Shown: positions 34,399 to 42,528, numbered from the stretch's first letter. The stretch is 64,000 nt of DNA from Burkholderia sp. 8Y (GCF_902506145.1 NZ_LR733520.1:2553770-2617769), one strand, 5' to 3'. The notes: generated by a model not told the origin, from the sequence alone. Numbers and translations are program-made.

Positions 34399-34764
34399 TT
34401 AGAACTTGAGCCCGGCTTCGCGCGCCGCATCAGCCAGCGCCTTCACGCGGCCGTGGTAGCGGAAACCCGAGCGGTCAAAGGCGACGGATTCGATGCCGGC
34501 AGCCTTGGCCTTTTCGGCAATACGCTTGCCGATCAGGGTTGCAGCGTTGATGTTGCCGCCCTTGCCCGACTTGTCGGCCAGCTCTGCGCGCACTTCAGCT
34601 TCGAGCGTCGAGGCGCTTGCAAGCACCTTGGTGCCGCATGCCGAGAACACTTGCGCGTAGATGTGCGTATTCGTGCGATGCACGGCGAGACGCGCGACCT
34701 GCAGCTCAGCGATCTTGATACGCGTCTGACGAGCGCGGCGCAGGCGAGATTGAGTCTTATCCAT
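34399..34764 (-). CDS. rplR: 50S ribosomal protein L18
   Basis: 121 aa. The basic N-terminus RLRRARQTRIKI is followed by RLAVHRTNTHIYAQV and the C-terminal FDRSGFRYHGRVKALADAAREAGL, all typical. It carries 5S rRNA into the central protuberance with L5. It lies 12 bp after rplF. Confidence 0.97.
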   Translation of the reverse strand: MDKTQSRLRRARQTRIKIAELQVARLAVHRTNTHIYAQVFSACGTKVLASASTLEAEVRAELADKSGKGGNINAATLIGKRIAEKAKAAGIESVAFDRSGFRYHGRVKALADAAREAGLKF

Positions 34765-34776
34765 GATTGCGCACCC

Positions 34777-35310
34777 TTACTTCTTCTTCGTTTCTTTGAG
34801 GATCACGACCTCGTCGGAATAACGCACGCCCTTGCCCTTGTAAGGCTCCGGCGGGCGATAGCCGCGCACTTCCGCCGCGACTTGTCCGACTTTCTGCTTG
34901 TCGATCCCCTTGATCACGATTTCGGTCTGCGACGGGGTTTCAGCCTTGATGCCTTCCGGCATCTGGTGCACCACCGGGTGCGAGAAACCCAGCGACAGGT
35001 TCAGCTTGTCGCCTTGCGCTTGCGCACGATAACCGACGCCAACCAGCGTCAGCTTGCGCTCGAAACCCTTGGTGACGCCGTGCACCATGTTCGCCACCAG
35101 GGCGCGCATCGTGCCGGACATCGCATTCGCTTCACGGCTTTCATCGGCCGGCGCGAAGTTCAACGTGCCGTTGTCGTTCGCCACGCTCACCAGCGGATTA
35201 CCCGCTCGCGAAATCGTGCCGAGCGGCCCCTTGACGGTGATGACGTCGCCCTTGACGGCCACTTCCGCGCCTTGCGGCAGCGCGATCGGGCTTTTACCTA
35301 CTCGAGACAT
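34777..35310 (-). CDS. rplF: 50S ribosomal protein L6
   Basis: 177 aa with two repeated domains. MSRVGKSPIALPQGAEV opens it; VGYRAQAQGDKLNLSLGFSH and PEPYKGKGVRYSDEVV are diagnostic. It binds near the sarcin-ricin loop and the factor-binding site. It lies 19 bp after rpsH. Confidence 0.97.
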   Translation of the reverse strand: MSRVGKSPIALPQGAEVAVKGDVITVKGPLGTISRAGNPLVSVANDNGTLNFAPADESREANAMSGTMRALVANMVHGVTKGFERKLTLVGVGYRAQAQGDKLNLSLGFSHPVVHQMPEGIKAETPSQTEIVIKGIDKQKVGQVAAEVRGYRPPEPYKGKGVRYSDEVVILKETKKK

Positions 35311-35329
35311 GTTTCTTCTCCCTTCGGCG

Positions 35330-35725
35330 TTAAGCGACGTAGCAGATGACTTCGCCGCCGACGCCGTTCTGGCGCGCGTTACGGTCGGTCATCACACCCT
35401 TCGGCGTCGACACGATGGCAACGCCCAGGCCGTTCATGACCTGCGGGATGTCGTTGCGACCGCGGTATACGCGCAGACCGGGCTTCGAGACGCGCTCGAG
35501 GCGCTCGATCACCGGACGGCCAGCGTAGTACTTCAACGCGATGTTCAATTCCGTCTTCGCACCTTCAGCCTTCACTGCGAAGTCGTCGATATAACCTTCG
35601 TCCTTCAAAACCTGCGCAATCGCAACCTTGACTTTCGACGAGGGCATAGTCACCGAAACCTTCTCGACCATCTGCGCATTGCGGATGCGAGTCAGCATAT
35701 CGGCGATAGGATCACTCATGCTCAT
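35330..35725 (-). CDS. rpsH: 30S ribosomal protein S8
   Basis: 131 aa. Two ATGs (35725 MSMSD, 35719 MSD) are possible; the first is 8 bp from GGAG and is preferred. DPIADMLTRIRNA and the C-terminal STPKGVMTDRNARQNGVGGEVICYV are typical. S8 binds 16S helix 21. In E. coli it represses the spc operon at rplE; I did not establish the target site here. Confidence 0.97.
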   Translation of the reverse strand: MSMSDPIADMLTRIRNAQMVEKVSVTMPSSKVKVAIAQVLKDEGYIDDFAVKAEGAKTELNIALKYYAGRPVIERLERVSKPGLRVYRGRNDIPQVMNGLGVAIVSTPKGVMTDRNARQNGVGGEVICYVA

Positions 35726-35739
35726 TTATGTTTCTCCTA

Positions 35740-36045
35740 TTACCAGCTCGCCTTGGTCAGGCCAGGGATTTCGCCGCGGAAGGCGATCTCGCGAATCTTG
35801 TTACGCGCGAGGCCGAACTTCCGGAACGTGCCACGCGGACGACCCGTGATCGCGCAGCGATTACGCTTGCGAGTGGGGTTCGAGTTACGCGGCAGTTGTT
35901 GCAGGGCCAGACGAGCGAAGTAACGCTCTTCGTCCGACTTGCTTGCGTCGTCGATCACAGCCTTCAGTTCAGCACGCTTCGGAGCGTACTTAGCAGCCAG
36001 GCGCGCACGCTTCTTTTCACGTTCGATCAGTGCCAGTTTAGCCAC
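35740..36045 (-). CDS. rpsN: 30S ribosomal protein S14 (zinc-independent form)
   Basis: 101 aa, the long form. No CxxC zinc motifs. The C-terminal RKRNRCAITGRPRGTFRKFGLARNKIRE region marks S14 (tag: TGRPRGTFRKFGLARN). It binds the 30S head. It is 7 bp after rplE. Confidence 0.97.
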   Translation of the reverse strand: MAKLALIEREKKRARLAAKYAPKRAELKAVIDDASKSDEERYFARLALQQLPRNSNPTRKRNRCAITGRPRGTFRKFGLARNKIREIAFRGEIPGLTKASW

Positions 36046-36052
36046 GGTAACC

Positions 36053-36592
36053 TCAGTTTCTGAACGGGAACTTGAAGCCGGCGAGCAGCGCCTTTGCTTC
36101 GTCGTCGGTCTTCGCGGTAGTCGTGATGCTGATGTTCAGCCCACGCAGCGCGTCGATCTTGTCGTAGTCGATTTCGGGGAAAATGATCTGCTCTTTCACA
36201 CCGATGTTGTAGTTGCCACGACCGTCGAATGCACGGCCCGACACGCCACGGAAGTCACGCACACGCGGGAGCGCAACCGTCACGAAACGGTCGAGGAATT
36301 CGTACATTGCTTGGCCGCGCAGCGTGACCATCGCGCCGATCGGGTAGCCCTGACGAATCTTGAAGCCTGCGATTGCCTTGCGCGCCTTCGTGATAACCGG
36401 CTTCTGGCCAGCAATCTTCGTCAGGTCGCCCACGGCGTTTTCGATGATCTTCTTGTCAGCGACGGCTTCGCCAAGGCCCATGTTCAGGGTGATCTTGGTG
36501 ATGCGCGGCACTTCCATGATGGACTTGTAGCCGAACTTTTCGACGAGTTGCGGCACAACCGTTTCTTTATAAATCTCTTGCAGACGAGCCAT
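36053..36592 (-). CDS. rplE: 50S ribosomal protein L5
   Basis: 179 aa. Motifs: PRITKITLNMGLGEA, KPVITKARKAIAGFKIRQGYPIG (from about residue 60) and the C-terminal ITTTAKTDDEAKALLAGFKFPF. It binds 5S rRNA and contacts P-site tRNA. It lies 14 bp after rplX. Confidence 0.97.
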   Translation of the reverse strand: MARLQEIYKETVVPQLVEKFGYKSIMEVPRITKITLNMGLGEAVADKKIIENAVGDLTKIAGQKPVITKARKAIAGFKIRQGYPIGAMVTLRGQAMYEFLDRFVTVALPRVRDFRGVSGRAFDGRGNYNIGVKEQIIFPEIDYDKIDALRGLNISITTTAKTDDEAKALLAGFKFPFRN

Positions 36593-36606
36593 TTTTTAAC
36601 TCCGCA

Positions 36607-36915
36607 TCAGGCGTTGAGCGTGGCGCCGGTCGACTTCAAGAAGCGAACCTTCTTGCCGTCTTCGACCTTGATGCCAACACGCGATGCCTTGCCGTTCCCG
36701 TCGACCAGTGCGACGTTCGAAATATGCAGCGGCATCGACTTGGCTTCCACACCGCCCGTCGTACCCTTCATCGGGTTCGGCTTCACGTGCTTCTTGACGA
36801 GGTTGATCCCCTCGACGGTCACACGGTCGTCCGCAACGGCCAGCACGGTGCCGCGCTTGCCCTTGTCCTTGCCGGTGATGACGATGACTTCGTCACCCTT
36901 GCGAATCTTGTTCAT
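36607..36915 (-). CDS. rplX: 50S ribosomal protein L24
   Basis: 102 aa. A KOW motif is visible in KGDEVIVITGKDKGKRGTV. GINLVKKHVKPNP and GGVEAKSMPLHISNVALVD follow. It is an assembly initiator at the 5' end of 23S rRNA, near the tunnel exit. It lies 9 bp after rplN. Confidence 0.97.
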   Translation of the reverse strand: MNKIRKGDEVIVITGKDKGKRGTVLAVADDRVTVEGINLVKKHVKPNPMKGTTGGVEAKSMPLHISNVALVDGNGKASRVGIKVEDGKKVRFLKSTGATLNA

Positions 36916-36924
36916 CGCGACTCC

Positions 36925-37293
36925 TTACAGCACTTCCGGCGCGAGCGAAACGATCTTCATGAATCGTTCGCTACGCAGTTCACGCGTCACCGGCCCGAAA
37001 ATACGCGTGCCGATCGGCTCGAGCTTCGTATTCAAGAGGACAGCGGCATTGCCGTCGAACTTGATCAGCGAGCCATCCTGGCGACGCACGCCCTTGGCCG
37101 TGCGAACGACCACGGCGTTGTAAATTTCGCCCTTTTTCACGCGTCCGCGCGGCGTCGCTTCCTTGACGGTCACCTTGATGATGTCGCCAATGCTAGCGTA
37201 ACGACGCTTCGAGCCGCCGAGCACCTTGATGCACATGACTTCACGCGCACCCGTGTTGTCGGCCACTTCAAGCCGAGTTTCGGTCTGGATCAT
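36925..37293 (-). CDS. rplN: 50S ribosomal protein L14
   Basis: 122 aa, standard length. MIQTETRLEVADNTGAREVMCI and the C-terminal FGPVTRELRSERFMKIVSLAPEVL region are diagnostic (tags only). It sits at the subunit interface and binds RsfS. It is the first gene after a 296-bp spacer that carries its own promoter. Confidence 0.97.
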   Translation of the reverse strand: MIQTETRLEVADNTGAREVMCIKVLGGSKRRYASIGDIIKVTVKEATPRGRVKKGEIYNAVVVRTAKGVRRQDGSLIKFDGNAAVLLNTKLEPIGTRIFGPVTRELRSERFMKIVSLAPEVL

Positions 37294-37503
37294 GGTTTAT
37301 CTTTCCCAACTTAATCCGGTCGCACCACCATGGCACATCCGGTCAGTCTTGGTCCCGTCAGCCAATCGGCTGCTTGGGTTAGAACAGGCAGCGAAGGCAG
37401 ACGAAACCCGCCATCGCAATCCGGTGAATCTGTCGATACAGGCTGGCGCCTGAACCGGCTTCCCCCACCAATTTCGCCCGCGACGGGGCTCCCACAAAGA
37501 GGG

Positions 37504-37536
37504 AAGACCGAGATTATAACAAATAATCCCGGTCTT
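37504..37536 (-). other. 14-bp hairpin overlapping the rplN (spc) promoter
   Basis: Two 14-base arms (37504-37517 and 37523-37536) differ at one position that becomes a G-U pair in RNA; the loop is 5 nt. On the minus strand it is followed by CCCTCTTTG. In RNA reading through from rpsQ it would form a strong stem. It overlaps the promoter spacer and -10 box. The rest of the spacer (37294-37503) is an untranslated leader of about 210 nt for rplN, with no reading frame I can support. Confidence 0.65.
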
Positions 37537-37540
37537 GCAA
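37513..37540 (-). promoter_or_regulatory. Sigma-70-type promoter for rplN and the spc gene group
   Basis: TTGCAA (37535-37540) and a perfect TATAAT (37513-37518), 16-bp spacer, on the minus strand. It lies about 220 bp upstream of rplN. This is the expected position of an spc promoter. Confidence 0.75.
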
Positions 37541-37589
37541 GCGAAACTTACTGCGATACCACTACTTACTGCATCGCGATACTTCAGCT

Positions 37590-37862
37590 CTAGATCACGC
37601 GAGCCGCTTCAACCAGCTTCGACACAACCCAGGCCTTCGTCTTTGAAATCGGACGCGTTTCCTGGATTTCGACGAGATCGCCTTCGTTGTACGTGTTCGC
37701 GTCATCGTGCGCGTGGTACTTCTTCGAGCGCACGACGTACTTGCCGTAGATCGGGTGCTTCACGCGGTGCTCGACCAGCACGGTAACCGTCTTGTCCATC
37801 TTGTTGCTGACGACCTTGCCGACCAGCGTCCGCTTGAGCGAGGTTTTTACGCTATCGTTCAT
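37590..37862 (-). CDS. rpsQ: 30S ribosomal protein S17
   Basis: 90 aa OB-fold protein. RTLVGKVVSNKMDKTVTVLVE and KYHAHDDANTYNEGDLVEI are typical, with ISKTKAWVVSKLVE at the end. It is a primary 16S-binding protein. It overlaps rpmC by 4 nt and is the last gene before the spc promoter. Confidence 0.97.
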   Translation of the reverse strand: MNDSVKTSLKRTLVGKVVSNKMDKTVTVLVEHRVKHPIYGKYVVRSKKYHAHDDANTYNEGDLVEIQETRPISKTKAWVVSKLVEAARVI

Positions 37863-38053
37863 TTCTGGTTCGCCTTTTCAGTCAGGACAGTCCGCACACG
37901 TGCGATGTCGCGACGAACCTTCTTCAGCTGGCTCGTGTTCGTGAGCTGCTGAGTCGCGAGTTGCATGCGCAGGCCGAATTGCGCCTTAAGCAGGTCCGAC
38001 AGCTCTTTGTTGAGCGCGACCTGGTCCTTCTGGTGAAGTTCAGATGCCTTCAT
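37859..38053 (-). CDS. rpmC: 50S ribosomal protein L29
   Basis: 64 aa helical hairpin. MKASELHQKDQVALNKELSDL and LTNTSQLKKVRRDIARVRTVL are typical. It lies near the tunnel exit beside L23, where trigger factor and SRP dock. It overlaps rpsQ by 4 nt. Confidence 0.96.
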   Translation of the reverse strand: MKASELHQKDQVALNKELSDLLKAQFGLRMQLATQQLTNTSQLKKVRRDIARVRTVLTEKANQK

Positions 38054-38063
38054 CGTTTACTCC

Positions 38064-38480
38064 TTAGGCGCCGAGCTGGCGGATAACGAAGTTCGTCTTC
38101 AGCGGCAGCTTGGCTGCAGCCAGACGGAACGCTTCGCGCGCCAGTTCTTCGGAGACACCGTCCATTTCGTACAGCATCTTGCCCGGTTGAATTTCAGCGA
38201 CGTAGTACTCCGGGTTACCCTTACCGTTACCCATACGCACTTCTGCCGGCTTCTGCGAAATCGGCTTGTCCGGGAAAATGCGGATCCAGATCCGGCCGCC
38301 ACGCTTGATGTGACGCGTCATTGCACGACGCGCCGCTTCGATTTGACGCGCGGTCAAACGGCCGCGACCGATAGCCTTCAGGCCATATTCACCGAACGAC
38401 ACCGCGTTGCCGCGCGTCGCCTTGCCGGTGTTACGACCCTTCTGCTCTTTGCGATACTTTCTGCGTTTCGGTTGCAGCAT
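38064..38480 (-). CDS. rplP: 50S ribosomal protein L16
   Basis: 138 aa. MLQPKRRKYRKEQKGRN and FGEYGLKAIGRGRLTARQIEAAR are diagnostic; the functional arginine loop is RIWIRIFPDKPISQKP. It shapes the A-site tRNA corridor. It is 2 bp after rpsC. Confidence 0.97.
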   Translation of the reverse strand: MLQPKRRKYRKEQKGRNTGKATRGNAVSFGEYGLKAIGRGRLTARQIEAARRAMTRHIKRGGRIWIRIFPDKPISQKPAEVRMGNGKGNPEYYVAEIQPGKMLYEMDGVSEELAREAFRLAAAKLPLKTNFVIRQLGA

Positions 38481-38482
38481 CG

Positions 38483-39283
38483 TTATTCTCCACTCTTCGC
38501 GTCACCGCCGGCGCCGCCACGACGGGGGCCGCCGCGGCGTGCACCAGCCGGCGCACCTTCACCGTCACGACGCGGACGGCGATCGCCACCCGGACGTGCG
38601 TTGCGACGCGGACGCTTCTCTTCCGCGGCTTCTTCCACTACCGGCGCTTCGTTGCGGCCGAGGGTGTCGCCCTTGTAGACCCACACCTTCACGCCGATGA
38701 TGCCGTACGTAGTCTTCGCTTCGGACGTCGCGTAGTCGATATCGGCGCGCAGCGTATGGAGGGGCACGCGACCTTCGCGATACCACTCGGTACGAGCGAT
38801 TTCAATACCGTTCAGACGGCCCGCGCTCATGATCTTGATGCCCTGGGCGCCAAGACGCATCGCGTTTTGCATCGCACGCTTCATCGCGCGGCGGAACATG
38901 ATCCGGCGCTCGAGCTGCTGCGTGATGGAATCGGCGATCAGTTGAGCATCGGTTTCCGGCTTGCGTATTTCTTCGATGTTGACGTGAACCGGAACGCCCA
39001 TGCGCTTTTGCAGCTCGGACTTCAGCAGTTCGATGTCCTCGCCCTTCTTGCCGATCACGACACCCGGACGCGAGCTGAAAATCGTGATGCGTGCGTTCTT
39101 TGCAGGACGCTCGATCACCACGCGACCGACGGACGCGTTCTTCAGCTTCTTCTTCAGGTACTCACGAACACCGATGTCTTCCTGCAACATCGCCGCGAAA
39201 TTGTTGTTGTTCGCGTACCAGCGCGAAGCCCAATTGCGGCTGACGGCCAAACGGAAGCCAGTCGGATGAATTTTCTGTCCCAT
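38483..39283 (-). CDS. rpsC: 30S ribosomal protein S3
   Basis: 266 aa, longer than E. coli S3 (233). The KH domain contains RPGVVIGKKGEDIELLKSEL. The MGQKIHPTGFRLAVSRNW opening and EWYREGRVPLHTLRADIDY are typical. The extra C-terminal 45 residues are Arg/Gly-rich (RPRRNARPGGDRRPRR region), a disordered basic tail. S3 forms the mRNA entry helicase with S4 and S5. Confidence 0.97.
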   Translation of the reverse strand: MGQKIHPTGFRLAVSRNWASRWYANNNNFAAMLQEDIGVREYLKKKLKNASVGRVVIERPAKNARITIFSSRPGVVIGKKGEDIELLKSELQKRMGVPVHVNIEEIRKPETDAQLIADSITQQLERRIMFRRAMKRAMQNAMRLGAQGIKIMSAGRLNGIEIARTEWYREGRVPLHTLRADIDYATSEAKTTYGIIGVKVWVYKGDTLGRNEAPVVEEAAEEKRPRRNARPGGDRRPRRDGEGAPAGARRGGPRRGGAGGDAKSGE

Positions 39284-39294
39284 CGTATGGCTCC

Positions 39295-39624
39295 TTAATT
39301 CCCGACCGTCACAGTGATGTGACAGGATTGCTTCTCGATGCGGTTACCGCGACCCTTTGCGCGTGCGGTGAAACGCTTCAGCGAAGCGGCCTTGTCGACG
39401 TAGATGCTCGTGATCTTGAGCTCGTCGATATCGGCGCCTTCGTTGTGTTCCGCATTCGCGATCGCAGACAGCACGACCTTCTTGACGATACCCGCCGCCT
39501 TCTTCGGCGAGAACGTCAGGACGTTCAGCGCCTTGTCGACCGGCAAACCACGAATCTGGTCAGCCACAAGGCGCGTTTTCTGCGCCGAGATGCGGGCACC
39601 GCGATGAATTGCTTTCACTTCCAT
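39295..39624 (-). CDS. rplV: 50S ribosomal protein L22
   Basis: 109 aa. MEVKAIHRGARISAQKTRLVAD and the C-terminal beta-hairpin KRFTARAKGRGNRIEKQSCHI are typical. The hairpin lines the peptide exit tunnel. It is 11 bp upstream of rpsC. Confidence 0.97.
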   Translation of the reverse strand: MEVKAIHRGARISAQKTRLVADQIRGLPVDKALNVLTFSPKKAAGIVKKVVLSAIANAEHNEGADIDELKITSIYVDKAASLKRFTARAKGRGNRIEKQSCHITVTVGN

Positions 39625-39636
39625 CTTGATAGCCCC

Positions 39637-39912
39637 TTATTTCTTGGCCTTCTTGTCGGCCGCGTGACCCTTGAACGTACGGGTCAGTGCGAACTCGCCA
39701 AGCTTGTGGCCGACCATGTTTTCCGTGACGTACACCGGAACGTGTTGACGGCCGTTGTGAACGGCGATCGTCAGACCGATGAAGTCCGGGAGAATCGTCG
39801 AGCGACGCGACCAGGTCTTGATCGGCTTCTTGTCGCGCGTAGCTGCAGCCGACTCAACTTTCTTCAGCAAATGAGCGTCGCAGAACGGACCTTTTTTAGC
39901 AGAACGTGTCAT
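39637..39912 (-). CDS. rpsS: 30S ribosomal protein S19
   Basis: 91 aa. TRSAKKGPFCDAHLLKKVE, TWSRRSTILPDFIGLTIAVHNG and MVGHKLGEFALTRTFKGH are diagnostic. It lies in the 30S head next to S13. It lies 10 bp after rplB. Confidence 0.97.
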   Translation of the reverse strand: MTRSAKKGPFCDAHLLKKVESAAATRDKKPIKTWSRRSTILPDFIGLTIAVHNGRQHVPVYVTENMVGHKLGEFALTRTFKGHAADKKAKK

Positions 39913-39922
39913 TGCCTACTCC

Positions 39923-40750
39923 TTAACGCTTGTGACGGCGCTGGACGATCATCGTCGTCGTGCGCTTGTTGCTGCGGGTGCGATAGCCCTTCGTCGGCGT
40001 GCCCCACGGGCTCACCGGATCGCGACCTGCAGCCGTCTTGCCTTCACCACCGCCGTGCGGGTGATCGACCGGGTTCATTGCAACACCACGCACCGTCGGA
40101 CGGATGCCGCGCCAGCGATTCGCACCTGCCTTACCGATTTGACGGAGGCTATGCTCTTCGTTGCCGACTTCACCGATGGTTGCGCGGCACTCGACGTGCA
40201 CGCGGCGAATTTCACCCGAACGCAGACGGACCTGCGCGTAGATGCCTTCACGTGCCAGCAGCATGGCCGACGTACCAGCCGAACGCGCGATTTGCGCGCC
40301 CTTGCCGGGCAGCATTTCGATGCAGTGGATCGTCGTACCGACCGGAATATTGCGGATCGGCAGGGTGTTACCTGCGCGAATCGGCGCTTCCGAACCGGAC
40401 ATCAGTTGCGCACCGACCGCCACGCCCTTCGGCGCGATGATGTAGCGACGCTCGCCGTCTGCGTACAGAACCAGCGCGATGTTCGCGCTACGGTTCGGGT
40501 CATACTCGAGACGCTCGACCTTTGCCGGAATGCCGTCCTTGTTGCGACGGAAATCGACGATACGGTAGTGCTGCTTATGACCGCCACCCTGGTGACGCGT
40601 GGTGATGCGACCGTTGTTGTTACGGCCCGCCGACTTGGATTGCGAGTCGAGCAGCGCAGCGTGCGGCTTGCCCTTGTGCAGATCCTTGTTGACGATTTTG
40701 ACCATCGCGCGGCGACCCGGCGAGGTCGGCTTAACTTTCACGATTGCCAT
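39923..40750 (-). CDS. rplB: 50S ribosomal protein L2
   Basis: 275 aa. KPTSPGRRAMVKIVNKDLH opens it. The conserved peptidyl-transferase-proximal loop NPVDHPHGGGEGKTA holds the essential His. It is required for subunit association. It is 2 bp after rplW. Confidence 0.98.
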   Translation of the reverse strand: MAIVKVKPTSPGRRAMVKIVNKDLHKGKPHAALLDSQSKSAGRNNNGRITTRHQGGGHKQHYRIVDFRRNKDGIPAKVERLEYDPNRSANIALVLYADGERRYIIAPKGVAVGAQLMSGSEAPIRAGNTLPIRNIPVGTTIHCIEMLPGKGAQIARSAGTSAMLLAREGIYAQVRLRSGEIRRVHVECRATIGEVGNEEHSLRQIGKAGANRWRGIRPTVRGVAMNPVDHPHGGGEGKTAAGRDPVSPWGTPTKGYRTRSNKRTTTMIVQRRHKR

Positions 40751-40752
40751 GA

Positions 40753-41067
40753 TTACTTGGCCTCCGCTTCAAAGTTGATTTCCTGGCCGGGCTTCAGGCA
40801 GACGTATGCCTTCTTCACGTCCTTGCGCTTGCCGTTGAAGCGGCCAAAGCGCTTGGCTTTGCCCTTCGTGACGAGTACGTTGACGGAATTGACTTCGACC
40901 TTGAACAGCAGCTCGACAGCAGCCTTGACTTCCTGCTTCGTGGCGTCCGGCGCGACTTCGAACACAACTTGTTCGTTCTTGTCGGCAACCAGCGTCGCCT
41001 TTTCGGAGATCACCGGCGCGAGCAGAACTTGCATCAAACGATGATCGTTTTTGCGAACTTCGCTCAT
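40753..41067 (-). CDS. rplW: 50S ribosomal protein L23
   Basis: 104 aa. LLAPVISEKATLVADKNEQVVFEV and VNVLVTKGKAKRFGRFNGKRKD are typical. It borders the tunnel exit and docks trigger factor and SRP. It overlaps the rplD stop by 4 nt. Confidence 0.97.
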   Translation of the reverse strand: MSEVRKNDHRLMQVLLAPVISEKATLVADKNEQVVFEVAPDATKQEVKAAVELLFKVEVNSVNVLVTKGKAKRFGRFNGKRKDVKKAYVCLKPGQEINFEAEAK

Positions 41068-41684
41068 GACAGCAACTCCTCGATCTGAGCGACCGCAGCC
41101 TTCGTGATCAGAATCTTCTTGAAGTAGATCAGCGAGAGCGGGTCGGCGTAACGCGGCTCGACAACCGCCACGTGGGCCAGGTTGCGCGACGCGAGGTACA
41201 GGTTTTCGTCGACCGTATCGGTGATGACCAACACGGAGTCGAGACCCATCGCCTTGAATTTATCAGCCAACAGCTTGGTCTTCGGCGCTTCGAGCGCGAG
41301 ATCCTCGACCACCGAGATACGGCCTTCGCGAGCCAACTGCGAGAAGATCGAGCAGAGGCCTGCGCGATGCATCTTCTTGTTGACCTTGTGCGAGAAGTTT
41401 TCTTCCGGCGAGTTCGGGAAAATGCGACCACCGCCACGCCACAACGGGCTCGACGACATACCGGCACGAGCGCGGCCCGTACCCTTCTGGCGCCACGGCT
41501 TTTTCGTGGTGTGCTTGACCTGCTCACGGTCTTTCTGAGCGCGGTTGCCGCTGCGTGCGTTCGCCTGATAAGCGACGACGACTTGGTGAATCAGGGCTTC
41601 GTTGTAATCGCGACCGAACACGACGTCCGATGCGGTCACGCCAGCACCTTCCTGACCATTGGCATTCAGGAGCTTAAGTTCCAT
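41064..41684 (-). CDS. rplD: 50S ribosomal protein L4
   Basis: 206 aa. The tunnel-wall loop shows KKPWRQKGTGRARAGMSSSPLWRGGG (about residues 60-85). MELKLLNANGQEGAGV opens it. In E. coli L4 also attenuates the S10 operon through its leader. The leader here would be the short region before rplC, since the promoter lies after rpsJ. Its first base is shared with the rplC stop. Confidence 0.97.
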   Translation of the reverse strand: MELKLLNANGQEGAGVTASDVVFGRDYNEALIHQVVVAYQANARSGNRAQKDREQVKHTTKKPWRQKGTGRARAGMSSSPLWRGGGRIFPNSPEENFSHKVNKKMHRAGLCSIFSQLAREGRISVVEDLALEAPKTKLLADKFKAMGLDSVLVITDTVDENLYLASRNLAHVAVVEPRYADPLSLIYFKKILITKAAVAQIEELLS

Positions 41685-42343
41685 TATTTCGCTCCTTTCG
41701 CAGCACGGGTCTTGACGGCCGGCGTCACGAAGACCTTGCCGCCCTTCGCACCAGGAACAGCACCGCGGACGAGCAGCAGATTGCGCTCAGCGTCGATGCG
41801 GGCGATTTCGAGATTCTGGACCGTGACGGTCTCGTCACCGAGGTGACCCGTCATGCGCTTGCCGGGGAACACGCGACCCGGATCCTGCGCCATACCGATC
41901 GAACCCGGAACGTTGTGCGAACGCGAGTTACCGTGCGATGCGCGGCCCGAAGCGAAGTTGTAACGCTTGATGGTACCGGCATAGCCTTTACCGATCGACG
42001 TGCCTTGCACATCAACCTTCTGGCCGACTTCGAAAATGTCCGTACCGATGACCGCGCCGTTCGACAGTTCACCTGCCTTGGCGGTATCGATATGGAATTC
42101 GCGGAGGATTTCACCGGCTTGAACGCCGGCTTTGGCGAGGTGACCCGCCAACGGCTTCGTCACGCGCGAAGCGCGGCGAGTACCGAATGCAACCTGAACG
42201 GCGGTATAACCATCCGTTTCAACGGTCTTGATCTGCGTCACACGGTTGTCCGACACGTCCAGCACGGTGACGGGGATCGAGTCCCCCTCAGGCGTGAAGA
42301 TACGGGTCATGCCAACCTTGCGACCTACGAGTCCAAGGCTCAT
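41684..42343 (-). CDS. rplC: 50S ribosomal protein L3
   Basis: 219 aa. ATG 42343 (MSLGLVGRKVGMTRIF) is chosen, with GGAG six bases upstream; an ATG four codons earlier overlaps that site. The central extension GSIGMAQDPGRVFPGKRM includes the conserved Gln region methylated by PrmB. It is an early assembly protein near the peptidyl-transferase centre. It heads the rplC-rpsQ group, with its own promoter at 42451-42479. Confidence 0.97.
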   Translation of the reverse strand: MSLGLVGRKVGMTRIFTPEGDSIPVTVLDVSDNRVTQIKTVETDGYTAVQVAFGTRRASRVTKPLAGHLAKAGVQAGEILREFHIDTAKAGELSNGAVIGTDIFEVGQKVDVQGTSIGKGYAGTIKRYNFASGRASHGNSRSHNVPGSIGMAQDPGRVFPGKRMTGHLGDETVTVQNLEIARIDAERNLLLVRGAVPGAKGGKVFVTPAVKTRAAKGAK

Positions 42344-42437
42344 CGTTTTCTCCATTCCCGACTGCGATTGGTCGGGGCTGATTACAAAATGTCCGCTTTA
42401 CTACGAGAAGCAAGGCGAACTTTTTTGCGCGAATGCG

Positions 42438-42469
42438 CGAAAAGCCTTGGAGTATAACAAGGCTTTTCG
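42438..42469 (-). other. 12-bp perfect hairpin whose loop holds the rplC -10 box
   Basis: Arms 42438-42449 and 42458-42469 are perfectly complementary; the 8-nt loop contains the whole -10 hexamer of the rplC promoter. In RNA reading through from rpsJ it would form a strong stem, followed by a second GC-rich stem and then A-rich sequence, not a T-run. Confidence 0.7.
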
Positions 42470-42479
42470 TTTTCTGCAA
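42451..42479 (-). promoter_or_regulatory. Sigma-70-type promoter for rplC and the S10 gene group
   Basis: TTGCAG (42474-42479), a 17-bp spacer and TATACT (42451-42456) on the minus strand, in the 185-bp space between rpsJ and the rplC start. The predicted leader is about 100 nt. It separates rpsJ, which belongs with the str group, from rplC onward. Confidence 0.75.
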
Positions 42480-42528
42480 GCAATCAAAGACTTAGCTCCA
42501 TCCGGGAGGCCGGCGGAGCTTTGTAGGC

